DNA of 64,000 nucleotides from Flavobacteriales bacterium (GTDB taxonomy: Bacteria; Bacteroidota; Bacteroidia; Flavobacteriales_F; PHOS-HE28): NCBI GenBank assembly GCA_016788205.1, contig JAEUTA010000007.1:1-64000 (forward strand), in the 5' to 3' direction. Positions 36,274 through 45,387 of the stretch are shown one piece after another; position 1 is the stretch's first letter, and the number at the start of each line of letters is the position of its first letter. A program made the position numbers and the translations under genes. Under the pieces are notes generated by a model. It saw only the letters and a list, made by a program, of their open reading frames with translations, ran no database searches and was not told the DNA's origin.

Positions 36274-37506
36274 TCAAGCATCACCGCGACGATGTTCATC
36301 GATCATGCGTACAAAGCGCGTGTATACATCTTGTGCTTCGAATTCCGACCGCCACGCACTACGCACACCTAGGCGAAAGGCTCGTGTTCCCTTCGCGCTC
36401 AACCTCCAGCCCTCGAGCTCATCGGCCACTGCCCGCGGACTTGGATCGTTGCTCAATAGAACGCCCGTATCCTCTCGCATGATCTCCCGAACGCCACCGG
36501 AATCAGCCGCTACCACCGGGATACCGAAGCTCATGGCTTCCTGAACCGCTACAGCTACACCACCTTCCAAACGGCTCAAATGCACGAAGACATCCACCGG
36601 TTCACGAGCGTACCAGGCCATGATCTCCGAATTCGGCGTCATACCACGGAGTTCAACCTGGACATGAGCCAATCGTGTGGCCGCCGCAGCGCGCACTTCA
36701 GCCTCCTGCTCACCGCCACCGAAATGCGTCCAGCGCACGGGGGTCTTCAGTAGTGCAAGTGCTTCCACCAATAGCAGCACCCGTTTGCGCGGTATCAGGA
36801 AGGAGCAGCTCACCACGTGCAAAGGGCCCTCGACCGGAACGGGCCCCATCCCATGATCCTTCGTACCCAATCTGGACAGGAAGAACGTTGCGGCGTGATC
36901 CGGATGTGCCCGTTGCAAATGTTCCATCCCTGTTCTTGATGCACAGTAGACACGCGGAACATGCTGCAGCTGGAACGAGCGGAAGGGGATCCAATGATCC
37001 CTGTTCTGCTCTTCGAACACATCGAAACCGTGTGCCCGGCTGAAGAAGCGAAGCCACGGCAGGCGTTCTCGCACCAGACCGAGAACGGTCACCCAATCGT
37101 GGGTCCAATAAGCATAGAGCACTACATGACTTGGATCAGCATGCCGTTCCAGCTCTTGCTCGATCCTATCCGCACGATGCAGCAGTTGGGCCATACGACT
37201 TCGAAGGACCGGCCAGTGGCGCCAAAGGACGCCCATTGATGGAGCATCCCTGTAAAGCGATCGCATCAACTTCGCTACCGATACCGCTCGCCGTAGGACA
37301 CGCAGAAAAGGAACGGTGGCGTACGGATCCGCCGACGGTGCCCGTAGCTCGGCATTCGCGGGCATGTCGCGCACCACCTTGTCGCGGTGCTCAGGGAAGA
37401 CCACGATCTTGTCGAAATGCTCACAGAGCACCGGTAGCTCGTTCTCCAGGAAAGCTTCCCGCAGCCCGAACGGGAAACGTGTCGTGAACAACCACAGCTC
37501 TTTCAT
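36274..37506 (-). CDS. Family 4 glycosyltransferase
   Basis: The protein is 410 residues. The ATG at 37506 overlaps the preceding stop (ATGA); the longer open frame upstream runs through the next gene and is not coding. The opening KELWLFTTRFPFGLREAFLE is typical of GT4 proteins of this type (FPxGxxExFLExE). YAYWTHDWV and FFSRAHGFDVFEE lie in the acceptor half. VVSCSFLIPRKRVLLLVEAL and VFVHLSRLEGGVAVAVQEAMSFG carry the donor-site Glu residues. Cytoplasmic repeat-unit assembly is the likely role. Confidence 0.92.
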   Translation of the reverse strand: MKELWLFTTRFPFGLREAFLENELPVLCEHFDKIVVFPEHRDKVVRDMPANAELRAPSADPYATVPFLRVLRRAVSVAKLMRSLYRDAPSMGVLWRHWPVLRSRMAQLLHRADRIEQELERHADPSHVVLYAYWTHDWVTVLGLVRERLPWLRFFSRAHGFDVFEEQNRDHWIPFRSFQLQHVPRVYCASRTGMEHLQRAHPDHAATFFLSRLGTKDHGMGPVPVEGPLHVVSCSFLIPRKRVLLLVEALALLKTPVRWTHFGGGEQEAEVRAAAATRLAHVQVELRGMTPNSEIMAWYAREPVDVFVHLSRLEGGVAVAVQEAMSFGIPVVAADSGGVREIMREDTGVLLSNDPSPRAVADELEGWRLSAKGTRAFRLGVRSAWRSEFEAQDVYTRFVRMIDEHRRGDA

Positions 37507-38510
37507 GAACGAAGAGCTTTCGTACGACGGCCGGCGAACAACGATGCGATGAGGTAGTATGACCGCTGCCGATCCAGCCTCGGACCGCGCTTCAGATAGG
37601 ATAACACCGGACCCCACCCGTTCGATGGCAGATGATACAACAGATCGTACCAGGCCTTGTCTAATTGCCGCTGGAAAGCCACCGGTTCGAATATCCGGCG
37701 CTCCTGATCCATCCTGGCCAGCGCATCCAGCCAATTGCGATAGGCGCCCACCGAATCCGCAGTGATGGGTCGGGGAAAGCACTTCACGGTATAAAGCTGA
37801 AGGTCCAGTTGTTCCTCCGTGATCGGTATGTCATAATGGGCGAAGACGTGACGATACAAACCGCGCAGATCCTTCGCCCGGTCACGGCCATGCGCGATGT
37901 TGTTGCTTCCCGTGCGGTACCAGGCGAGCGGCCTGTCCAGATTCTTGAAGCGTGTGACACGGGCCAGGGCCAGATGCTGCATCCAGTCCTCGCCGTAGTG
38001 AGGCCAGTCGTCACCGAAGCGGATATCATGACGCACGAGCACCTCCCGTCTGTAGGCCGTGACCTGTTGATTGAGGGCAACACCGAACAGCAAACGCGCC
38101 TTGCATGCAGCATCATCCAATGGCACGTGGTAGATGATCGTTGGATCGGTCATCAATTGGACATACGCGCTACATGCCCCCAGCGAAGGGTCTTCATCCA
38201 ACATACGGACCTGCGTGGCGAAGCGATCGGGGAACATCACATCATCCGCGTCGACCCGCATGATGTACTCGCCGACCGCAGCATCCATGGCCCGCTGCGC
38301 CGCACCGCCGGGTCCCACGTTCCTTTCCGTCCGCAGCCATCGGAAACGAGGATCCGTGATTGACGCCAGGATCTGCGCGCTATCGTCCGTGCTGGCATCA
38401 TCCACAGCGATCACTTCGAACTCCGTGAAGGTCTGCGCGAACACACTATCCAGACAGGCGCGCAAATACGGCCCTTTGTTGTGCACGGGGATCACAACCG
38501 AGACTTTCAT
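37503..38510 (-). CDS. Family 2 glycosyltransferase
   Basis: The protein is 335 residues from the ATG at 38510, overlapping the stop of the gene before (ATGA). The opening is MKVSVVIPVHNKGPYL. VDDASTDDS and YIMRVDADDVMFPDR form the nucleotide and metal sites. The C-terminal part (YGEDWMQHLALARVTRFKNL, WYRTGSNNIAHGRD) is like that of the two MTLYxKG-type transferases at 40829 and 45388, so these three probably form a subfamily. Specificity is unknown. Confidence 0.92.
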   Translation of the reverse strand: MKVSVVIPVHNKGPYLRACLDSVFAQTFTEFEVIAVDDASTDDSAQILASITDPRFRWLRTERNVGPGGAAQRAMDAAVGEYIMRVDADDVMFPDRFATQVRMLDEDPSLGACSAYVQLMTDPTIIYHVPLDDAACKARLLFGVALNQQVTAYRREVLVRHDIRFGDDWPHYGEDWMQHLALARVTRFKNLDRPLAWYRTGSNNIAHGRDRAKDLRGLYRHVFAHYDIPITEEQLDLQLYTVKCFPRPITADSVGAYRNWLDALARMDQERRIFEPVAFQRQLDKAWYDLLYHLPSNGWGPVLSYLKRGPRLDRQRSYYLIASLFAGRRTKALRS

Positions 38511-39514
38511 CCGACCCAGTGCTTCAGTTTCCGTCGTATACGGAACGTGGTCCAATTCGGCGTATCCAATTGCTGGTGCAACGCCGACCAGCGCATCCGC
38601 TGCGCTGGTTCAAGATCATTCCCTTCCACGGGCACCGAACGCACGAGAGCCCGCATCATCTCGAACTGCCAGCGCTCATGTACGGTGTGATGCCATTTGA
38701 GCAGGAAGTATAAGACCATTCGACGCACCAGGACCGAGTGCTCCTCACGAAGTTCCATGGCACGCGGCACGACCGCACTGCGCACCCCCATATCCATCAC
38801 CTGCACCAGATCCCTACATCCGCAAATAAGTGCCATGGCTCGCAGCACCATATGCGTCTCATCACGGAAGGCATTGGAAGCGGACATGGTCTTGCTCTGA
38901 CCGTGCAGGCGAAAAACAGCGAGGTCAACAGGCTCGAACAGGAGATGACGCGTACCGTACTTGAAAAGGATCCGCCACCAGAGTTCGAGATCCATCACAT
39001 AATGGAGCCCGGCATCCAAGCCACCTACTGAACGCACCGCTTCCATCCGGTAGAACGTGGATTGCTGGTTCACTTGTGGTGCGAGGAAAAGCGCATCCGC
39101 AGCGCGGGCGTCATCCAAGGGAGCTGTGCGGCTGGAGCCATCCGGCGCCAGTATCACACGACGGCCCCCATAGACAACGAGTTCGGCATTCGCCGCGAAC
39201 GCCTTCGCTACACGTTCCAATGCCCCCGGCAGGAGAAGGTCGTCGCTATTGATCCAACCGAAAACTTGTCCCGTGCAGTGGGACAATCCCTTGTTCAACG
39301 CCGCGCTCTGCCCTCCGTCCTTCTCGCTACACCACCAGGCAATGCGCGAGGAGGCCTGCTCAATGAGGTCACGCGAACCGTCCGTGCTGCCGCCATCCAC
39401 GACAACATGTTCCAGCAATGTCCGAGGCTGGGCATGCAGGCTCTGCAAGCATTCAGCCAGATACGGCCGCTGCTGAAAGCTGGGAGTTACGATGGAGATG
39501 AGCGGAAGGGTCAT
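38507..39514 (-). CDS. Family 2 glycosyltransferase
   Basis: The protein is 335 residues. The opening LISIVTPSFQQRPYLAECL, VVDGGSTDGS, GQSAALNKGL and VFGWINSDDLLLPGAL are typical of the WcaA-like GT2 subgroup with a SDD rather than DAD motif. AFFLAPQVNQQSTFYRM-like acceptor-region text (LAPQVNQQSTFYRMEAV) is also subgroup-specific. It is coupled by ATGA to the following gene and lies 54 bp after the GT4 gene. Confidence 0.92.
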   Translation of the reverse strand: MTLPLISIVTPSFQQRPYLAECLQSLHAQPRTLLEHVVVDGGSTDGSRDLIEQASSRIAWWCSEKDGGQSAALNKGLSHCTGQVFGWINSDDLLLPGALERVAKAFAANAELVVYGGRRVILAPDGSSRTAPLDDARAADALFLAPQVNQQSTFYRMEAVRSVGGLDAGLHYVMDLELWWRILFKYGTRHLLFEPVDLAVFRLHGQSKTMSASNAFRDETHMVLRAMALICGCRDLVQVMDMGVRSAVVPRAMELREEHSVLVRRMVLYFLLKWHHTVHERWQFEMMRALVRSVPVEGNDLEPAQRMRWSALHQQLDTPNWTTFRIRRKLKHWVG

Positions 39515-39568
39515 AGGACCGAGAGACGTGCCGTGTAAAGTTCGAGGTTCACCGTTAACAAAACATCA

Positions 39569-40819
39569 TCAAGGATGATCGGTAGCGCGGTGCTCGCTTG
39601 CACGTTGAGCACGACCTGCCGCAACAGCTTGGAACACCGCAGTAACACGCTCCGAACAAAGCTCCGAGTTGAACAGACCCCTAACGTGAACGCGACCGCG
39701 CTGTCCAAGTGACCGAGCCGCTTCTGGATCCGCTATCAGAGACATCATCCGCTGGGCCAGCTGCTCGTGTCCGTTCTGATACAACAAGCCCTGTCGCCCA
39801 TGATCCAGCACTTCCAATGTACCGGCTTCTGCACGAGCGATCACCGGCACACCGTGGGCCATCGCTTCTACCGTGACTCGACCGAACGCTTCGTTCCGGC
39901 TGCACATGAGCAGGGCCTGTGCCTTTGCGTATAGCGCATCCACATTCGGCCGGTGGCCCAGGATATCCACATTGCCGTTCAAGTCCAAGCTGTTCATCAG
40001 TTCCTGCAGAGGCTTCACATTACCGCTGCCTACGAGCACAAGACGCGCTTCAGGATATCGGTCCTTGACCAGGGCCATCGCACGAACAGCTTCCTCCTGC
40101 CCTTTGCTCGGATGGACCACGCCGACCAAGAGGAACGTGAATGGTCCTGCGTGCATGGAGCGGGCCTGCGGATCGACCTGCCACTGGTCATATTGGGGCA
40201 AGGAGAAAACACCGTTATGTATCACATCGACCCGCTTGTCGCTGCCGATGTAGCGTTGTACATCGATCTTGGTGGCCTCGCTGTTGGCGATGATGCGTGT
40301 GGCCGAGGCGAGAGCCGCCGCGTACGTTCGTCTCCCTTGATCAAGATGCAGACCATACTGCCTTTCCGGCATCTCGCGTGCGTGCCATACCGTAGGTAAG
40401 GATGATACCTCGGTCAAGTATCGGCCTATGCCTACCGCCAGACTATTGATGTGAATGAGATCCGCTCGCAGGCTCGATGCCAGCGCCAATGCCGTGCCTG
40501 CGAAGCCCTCGTTCAACCGAGCATTCTCCCTCGCATCGCCCCGGTAACGCAGGTATTGCATCAAACGATGGTGTGCACCTCCTTCAAAATGCCGCGCCGT
40601 CATCCACGGCCTGAACGGAATGATGGAGAATGGCAACCCTCGCGTACGCAACGCTTCGCACATGGGCCCCTCTGCTGGCAACAGCACCGTAGGGATCACC
40701 GAACCATTGCTCTGGAACGCATCCAGCAGATCCAGCAAACTGCGATTAGCACCGTAGAGATCAGCATAGTGCGTGATGTGGATGACACGCAATGGACGGC
40801 TATGAAAAGATGCACCCAC
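39569..40819 (-). CDS. Family 4 glycosyltransferase
   Basis: The protein is 416 residues; the start is a GTG at 40819 (no ATG upstream before a stop suits better). The opening VIHITHYADLYGANRSLLDLL and LIHINSLAVGIGRYL, WHAREMPER lie in the N-lobe. DVIHNGVF, FLLVGVVHPSKGQEEAVRAM and LMCSRNEAFGRVTVEAMAHG form the donor lobe with the E-x7-E pair. It lies 9 bp after the upstream GT2 gene in the same operon. Confidence 0.92.
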   Translation of the reverse strand: MGASFHSRPLRVIHITHYADLYGANRSLLDLLDAFQSNGSVIPTVLLPAEGPMCEALRTRGLPFSIIPFRPWMTARHFEGGAHHRLMQYLRYRGDARENARLNEGFAGTALALASSLRADLIHINSLAVGIGRYLTEVSSLPTVWHAREMPERQYGLHLDQGRRTYAAALASATRIIANSEATKIDVQRYIGSDKRVDVIHNGVFSLPQYDQWQVDPQARSMHAGPFTFLLVGVVHPSKGQEEAVRAMALVKDRYPEARLVLVGSGNVKPLQELMNSLDLNGNVDILGHRPNVDALYAKAQALLMCSRNEAFGRVTVEAMAHGVPVIARAEAGTLEVLDHGRQGLLYQNGHEQLAQRMMSLIADPEAARSLGQRGRVHVRGLFNSELCSERVTAVFQAVAAGRAQRASEHRATDHP

Positions 40820-40828
40820 CCCTCCAAA

Positions 40829-41854
40829 TTATCGGGCACGTCCGAACCAACGGCGAAGGGTGACCTTGATGAGGTATAGCAGACGGGTGCCGCGCTCCTC
40901 TTCGCAACGCATCATGTGCGTCCATGCCGGGACAACACCGGCATCTGCAGCCAGATGGAACACCCCGCTCCATAGTCGTTGGAGTTCGCGCGCGAAGTGG
41001 ACCGGTGGGAACAGACCGCGCTGGGCGTTCATCCGCAATAGTCCGATGCGCCACTGGTCCAGCGCAACGATATCCGCACGTGTTATCGGTACCCTGCTCA
41101 GCTTGTACAGAAGCAAATGGAGACGCAACTGCTCCTCGCCAGCCGATATCCCGAACCAGGTGAATACCGCACGGCACACCGCAGCTCTATCGCTCACCGG
41201 ATCCCGACCGTGACGCTGATTCTGCTCTCCGATGCGGTAGTGGGTGAGTACGGACGAAAGGTTCGCGAAGCCGGTATGCTGAGCCCATTTCAGCAGGAAC
41301 AAGTAATCCTCTGCCGGTAGCAACCAAGACGGATCACTCCGAAGGCCATGTTCGCGCAGAACGCTGCAGCGCAACATGCTCGTACCATAGAGCACCGGAT
41401 CGGAGAAGAACATCCGACCGCGACACTCCTCATCCGTCAGCGGCCAATGCGATACGGCGTCGTATACCCCGAAAGAACGGGCCGCTGAACCGCACACGCC
41501 CACTTCCGGGTGGGTATCCATGAAAGCCACTTGTTCTGCGATGCGTTCCGGAGCTGCCAAGTCGTCGGCATCCAGCACGGCGATGTACGTTCCACGCGCG
41601 GCCTCATAACCCCGATTGGCCGCTGATGCCCTGCCGCCATTCCGCGCAGCGCGAAGCAACCGCACTCGCGGATCGCCGATGGCCTGCACCCGCGCGGGCC
41701 CATCGTCCGTGCTCGCATCATCCACTACCAGTACTTCAATATCCGCGTACGTGCCTTCCAGTACGCTCCGCACGGCAGCCTCCACGAATGGGCCTTTATC
41801 ATACAACGTCATCAACACCGAGACTTTCGGTGCCGAGGGCTCTTCATTATGCAT
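40829..41854 (-). CDS. Family 2 glycosyltransferase
   Basis: The protein is 341 residues. The opening KVSVLMTLYDKGPFVEAAV, VDDASTDDGPARV and YIAVLDADDLAAPERIAEQV identify a GT-A transferase. It is a clear paralogue of the gene at 45388-46371 (MTLYxKG, VDDASTDDGP, VLDADDxxAPER, YRxGEQNxxxGRD), the copies lying on either side of module 2 and one other transferase. Length and catalytic residues are normal. Confidence 0.92.
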   Translation of the reverse strand: MHNEEPSAPKVSVLMTLYDKGPFVEAAVRSVLEGTYADIEVLVVDDASTDDGPARVQAIGDPRVRLLRAARNGGRASAANRGYEAARGTYIAVLDADDLAAPERIAEQVAFMDTHPEVGVCGSAARSFGVYDAVSHWPLTDEECRGRMFFSDPVLYGTSMLRCSVLREHGLRSDPSWLLPAEDYLFLLKWAQHTGFANLSSVLTHYRIGEQNQRHGRDPVSDRAAVCRAVFTWFGISAGEEQLRLHLLLYKLSRVPITRADIVALDQWRIGLLRMNAQRGLFPPVHFARELQRLWSGVFHLAADAGVVPAWTHMMRCEEERGTRLLYLIKVTLRRWFGRAR

Positions 41855-41887
41855 GGCCGACGAATGTATCCTCCAGTATCCGTCCCA

Positions 41888-42937
41888 TCATCTTGTTGCA
41901 GTAGCGCGCGCGGACTTCGGTGGCGTGCGCCCGCGTATCCGCCAGAGCATGGCGAAGAGGCCTTTCACCGTGGAAGTGGCAAGGCGCCCAGCCGCTCCGT
42001 TGTTACCGAACACCACCGAGACGAAAGCCAGCGCGGTGTCCTGCCGGCGCAGTACGGAAGGCTCTCGCAATACCATTGCGATCGTCTTGCGCCGTTGACC
42101 GCCGGTCGAAGCACAGCGCAGCCGGTAGTGGAGCAGATCCTTGCGAAGTCGGGTGCGCGCCACAGGATCCAACCGCACTTGATCAGCCCATTCCCAAAGA
42201 GCCTCGTAGATCCTCAAGCGCGAAAGATCCCAACGTGGATCGCGTGTGACCCGATTGCCCGCATGCACCCCACGCAGGGATACCGCCTTGTTCAAACTAC
42301 CAGGGTAGAGTCGGGCATGGAATGCCAGTCGGATCAGGAACTCACCATCCTCCCCCATGACCAGATCATCCCGCATCAGCCTAGGCATGCGCTCCAATGC
42401 GGATCGCCGTACCGACAGACCGTCCAACGAGAAATAGCCGAAATCCAGGATCCGCGATGCGCCGATCAATCCATGGAACAACTCCTCGGGAGCCACACGA
42501 ACACGAACGGTGGTCAGTTCATCGCTGAAGCGCTGTTCGAACAAACGACGACCTTCTTCATCATGATAGAACGCCCCGATAGCGCTGTACACCCCTTCCG
42601 CATCCGAATGTTCCTGATAAATGCGCTCATCCTCACTGAACCTGCCGGGTAAATAACGATCATCGGCATCGAGGAACGCCACGATCTCCTCCGTGGAGCT
42701 TGCGACGCCCAAGTTGCGCGAGGTGGATGCTCCACGGTTGACACCGCCAGGATGTTCGATCAGGATCACTCGTGCATCCGCCGCGCACAACTCCCTGCAT
42801 CTGGCGGCACTACCGTCCTTGGAACCATCATTCACAAGCACCACCTGCGCCACTTGGGGCTGATCCAAAGCCGACCGCACGGCCTCGGCCACGAACGCTT
42901 CGGCATTGTAGACAGGAATTACGACGGACACCTTCAT
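41888..42937 (-). CDS. Family 2 glycosyltransferase
   Basis: The protein is 349 residues from the ATG at 42937 (MKVSVVIPVYNAEAFV); an ATG at 42946 would add three. VNDGSKDGS, NRGASTSRNLGV and IVAFLDADDRYLPGRFSEDE are the GT-A motifs, with GEDGEFLIRLAFHARL as the likely catalytic-base region. It heads the minus-strand operon that runs down to the fusion transferase and starts 76-86 bp from the divergent module 2. Confidence 0.92.
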   Translation of the reverse strand: MKVSVVIPVYNAEAFVAEAVRSALDQPQVAQVVLVNDGSKDGSAARCRELCAADARVILIEHPGGVNRGASTSRNLGVASSTEEIVAFLDADDRYLPGRFSEDERIYQEHSDAEGVYSAIGAFYHDEEGRRLFEQRFSDELTTVRVRVAPEELFHGLIGASRILDFGYFSLDGLSVRRSALERMPRLMRDDLVMGEDGEFLIRLAFHARLYPGSLNKAVSLRGVHAGNRVTRDPRWDLSRLRIYEALWEWADQVRLDPVARTRLRKDLLHYRLRCASTGGQRRKTIAMVLREPSVLRRQDTALAFVSVVFGNNGAAGRLATSTVKGLFAMLWRIRGRTPPKSARATATR

Positions 42938-43007
42938 TTCGAACATGGATCCACTGGGCCGCTAAGTTCGCACGTGCGCGCTGTCGGTCGCACATCAATG
43001 GACCACC

Positions 43008-43015
43008 TATCTTCG
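43008..43015 (+). promoter_or_regulatory. -7-like element before module 2
   Basis: TATCTTCG (one mismatch to TAnnTTTG) ends 7 nt before the ATG at 43023. A second similar element, TAAGTTCG at 42963-42970, would give a leader of about 50 nt. Either could drive the A-B-C genes. Confidence 0.35.
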
Positions 43016-43022
43016 CTGGAAG

Positions 43023-43820
43023 ATGCGCCGTTCACGACACTGGGGCTTGGGTACGTTGCTGCTGTGCCTCGCCGCCCATGCCCAATTAGAGGTTCCCGTT
43101 GCGATCCAACTCACCGGTGATACACCAGCTGAACGGCAGGTGAACGGGTTGGCCGCTCCCCTTGCCGGTGATGCGGCTGTAAGCGCTGAAGCAGCGCGGA
43201 CCGATGCCACGAATCGCGCCTTCGGTTCCTGGAACGGCAGCGTGTTGGAGGCGGATGTCATTCCTCCTGTTACCGCTTACACGGCAGGTATGTACGTGGT
43301 GGTGGTTCCGGATGCTCCCAGCGGGATCGAGGCCAGACTAAGCCTGAACGGCGTGGAAGCTGCGCCGGTATATGGTTTGGGAGGAACCCCACTTGAACCG
43401 GGTGCGCTCCAGGCCGATATCCCGGCCCAGTTGGTGTTCGATGGCATCTCGTTCCAGCTGATATCCACCGGCTACCTGCCCTGCGAACCGGGGACGACCG
43501 CTGCAAGTCGGCAGTTCTGCATCGATGACTCCACCTCTGGCCCGCTGAATTTCGTCTCGGCCGCACAAGCCTGTAGTGCGCGCAACGCGCGCCTATGCAG
43601 CTATGCAGAATGGGTCGCCACCTGCGAGAGATCGCCTGCATTCTTCGGTACCGTTTCGGACTTCGAATGGGTGGACGATGCTGCGAACAGTGCTTCGGAA
43701 GGAAAACTGGTGGGCTACGGCTACAACGGCACCGCTACGGACCTTGCGCTGGGCTGTCGCCGCGGGGCCAGCCGGATCCTTACGGACGTGTACAAATTCC
43801 GATGCTGCCGCAGCCGATGA
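43023..43820 (+). CDS. Module 2 protein A: secreted tail-fibre-like / FGE-lectin-like protein
   Basis: The protein is 265 residues. The signal peptide (GLGTLLLCLAAHAQ) leaves a mature Q start as in the other five. N-domain: PAERQVNGLAAPLAGDAAV, YTAGMYVVVVPDAPSGIEARLSLNG (broken by a turn) and LVFDGISFQLIS. C-domain: CEPGTTAASRQFC, ARLCSYAEWVATCE, FEWVDDAANSASEGKLVGYG and final FRCCRSR. Its order and details (no WEW tryptophan pair, KLxGxG after the Asn) match protein A of module 1. Eight cysteines. The stop overlaps B by ATGA. Function unknown; a secreted binding role is inferred from the folds. Confidence 0.85.
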   Translation: MRRSRHWGLGTLLLCLAAHAQLEVPVAIQLTGDTPAERQVNGLAAPLAGDAAVSAEAARTDATNRAFGSWNGSVLEADVIPPVTAYTAGMYVVVVPDAPSGIEARLSLNGVEAAPVYGLGGTPLEPGALQADIPAQLVFDGISFQLISTGYLPCEPGTTAASRQFCIDDSTSGPLNFVSAAQACSARNARLCSYAEWVATCERSPAFFGTVSDFEWVDDAANSASEGKLVGYGYNGTATDLALGCRRGASRILTDVYKFRCCRSR

Positions 43821-44590
43821 GAACTTCACTCGCCGCCGCTCTCGTGGTCCTTTCCGGTTCGCTACATGCGCAGGTCTCGTTGGATGTTCCCGTGGACTTG
43901 ACGGGCACCATCGATCAGCGCCGGGTGGAGGGACTGGCATACCCTGCCGAACCGACCTCTGCGATAACGGTCGCGGGAGCGCTGGTCACAGGAGGGTATA
44001 GCTGGTGCACTGCGACATCGCAGGCCGATACCATCACGTTGCATGCTGAACCGGGCATCACGACCTATTCGACCGGCTTGAAGCTTCGTTTTCAGATGCC
44101 TGTGGAGCTCGCTGGGGATCTGTTCATCGCCTGCGAAGGTCTCGATCCCGTTCCGTTGCGACGCGCCGATGGACTGAACGCCGTTCCTGGACAACTGACG
44201 ACAGGTGTGATCGTTGAAGTGCTCCACGCTGCTGGGAGCTTCATCCTCATGAACCGGATGGAACGCGGGTGTGCTCCAGGATTCCTCCCTGCGCACGAAC
44301 ACCTCTGTATGCAGGTGCAGCCAACGACCGGTATGACCTTCCACCAAGCTGTGAACCGATGTGGGGACTTGGGCGGTAAACTGTGTTCATGGGACGACTA
44401 TATCGCCGCGTGCACGGCCCTCCAGGGGCAGTTGACAGGTCTTTTCGCGGACTGGGAATGGATCGATGACTCCTCCAACCACCAGCATGGCGCCGATGCC
44501 GCCGGACGCTACACGTGCATCAGCCAACGCAACGTGAGCCCCATCCCGACCTTCACCGCCACTGTGCGCTGCTGTTATCATCCCCGATGA
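43817..44590 (+). CDS. Module 2 protein B: secreted tail-fibre-like / FGE-lectin-like protein
   Basis: The protein is 257 residues; the start at 43817 (ATGA overlap) opens a signal peptide (SLAAALVVLSGSLHAQ). N-domain: IDQRRVEGLAYPAEPTSAI, TYSTGLKLRFQMP and RRADGLNAVPGQL. C-domain: CAPGFLPAHEHLC, GGKLCSWDDYIAACT, DWEWIDDSSNHQHGAD and the RCCYHPR end identical to that of module 1 B. Its N-domain lacks the SGAATLNLNG strand in recognisable form (ELAGDLFIACEGL instead), so the fibre-like part is drifting. Overlaps C by ATGA. Confidence 0.85.
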   Translation: MRTSLAAALVVLSGSLHAQVSLDVPVDLTGTIDQRRVEGLAYPAEPTSAITVAGALVTGGYSWCTATSQADTITLHAEPGITTYSTGLKLRFQMPVELAGDLFIACEGLDPVPLRRADGLNAVPGQLTTGVIVEVLHAAGSFILMNRMERGCAPGFLPAHEHLCMQVQPTTGMTFHQAVNRCGDLGGKLCSWDDYIAACTALQGQLTGLFADWEWIDDSSNHQHGADAAGRYTCISQRNVSPIPTFTATVRCCYHPR

Positions 44591-45375
44591 ACGTACGCCT
44601 CCCCATCAGTTACTTGTTCGCCTGGGCCATCGTTCATGTACCGTGCACCGCACAGGTATCCATCGATGCGGCCATTGAGTTGACCGGCGCTTCGCAAGCC
44701 GACCGCCAATTGACCGGGTTGCCCATGGCTACGAACGCGAACGCCGCACTCTCCGCAGGGGTGATCCAGAATGGCAGCACGCGCTATGGCGCCCCCGAGC
44801 CAGGCGCCGTATGGGAGATAACGGGTCTGGCGTTGCAAGGTGCCCCGCTCGCTGGCACCCATATGATGCTTCGCATGCCAGCCGGCTCCAGTGGTGCCGT
44901 GGTGCTGCGGGTGAACGAACATGGACCCTACGACCTGCTTTGGTCTCCGGGACAGCCGGTGGACGCTGGCTCGCTCCCCGCAAATGCGATGCTTTCGGTG
45001 GTATTCGACGGAACAGCCTTTCAGTTGCTCAACCAGCCGGAGCACCACCGGCGACCGTGCCCGTCCGGCATGGTGGCGGTGAACGATGGTGTGTGTGTGG
45101 ACGTGGCACAGGGCGCGAGCGTTGATTTCGATGTGGCGGTCCTGGCCTGCTCTGCGGTAAGCAAACGCCTGTGCACGTGGGGCGAATTCGTTTCCGCCTG
45201 CGGTCAGAACGCCACGCTTGGGCTATTAACACCGAATCCTGATTGGGAATGGGTGAATACGTCGGGCAACGAGGTCAATTCCGTGCGCACCGTGCGCTTG
45301 TCCAACTGTGGAGGAGCCGGTGTGCGCCTGATGACCGGACCAACGGCACCGTACCGCTGCTGTCTAAGCCGCTAG
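44587..45375 (+). CDS. Module 2 protein C: secreted tail-fibre-like / FGE-lectin-like protein
   Basis: The protein is 262 residues with a signal peptide ending VPCTAQ. N-domain: SQADRQLTGLPMATNANAAL, GTHMMLRMPAGSSGAVVLRVNE, SMLxVVFDGTAFQLLN-type strand (AMLSVVFDGTAFQLLN). C-domain: CPSGMVAVNDGVC, KRLCTWGEFVSACG, DWEWVNTSGNEVNSVRTV and RCCLSR end. It pairs with module 1 C over both domains, including FDGTxFxxLN. It ends 12 bp from the convergent GT2 gene. Confidence 0.85.
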   Translation: MNVRLPISYLFAWAIVHVPCTAQVSIDAAIELTGASQADRQLTGLPMATNANAALSAGVIQNGSTRYGAPEPGAVWEITGLALQGAPLAGTHMMLRMPAGSSGAVVLRVNEHGPYDLLWSPGQPVDAGSLPANAMLSVVFDGTAFQLLNQPEHHRRPCPSGMVAVNDGVCVDVAQGASVDFDVAVLACSAVSKRLCTWGEFVSACGQNATLGLLTPNPDWEWVNTSGNEVNSVRTVRLSNCGGAGVRLMTGPTAPYRCCLSR

Positions 45376-45387
45376 GGAAAGGGCGGG

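Noticed and set aside
26541..45375. FGE-like C-terminal domains as active formylglycine-generating enzymes or targets of a diversity-generating retroelement
   Set aside because: The catalytic copper-binding cysteine context of FGE is not seen. No reverse transcriptase or template repeat is in the window.
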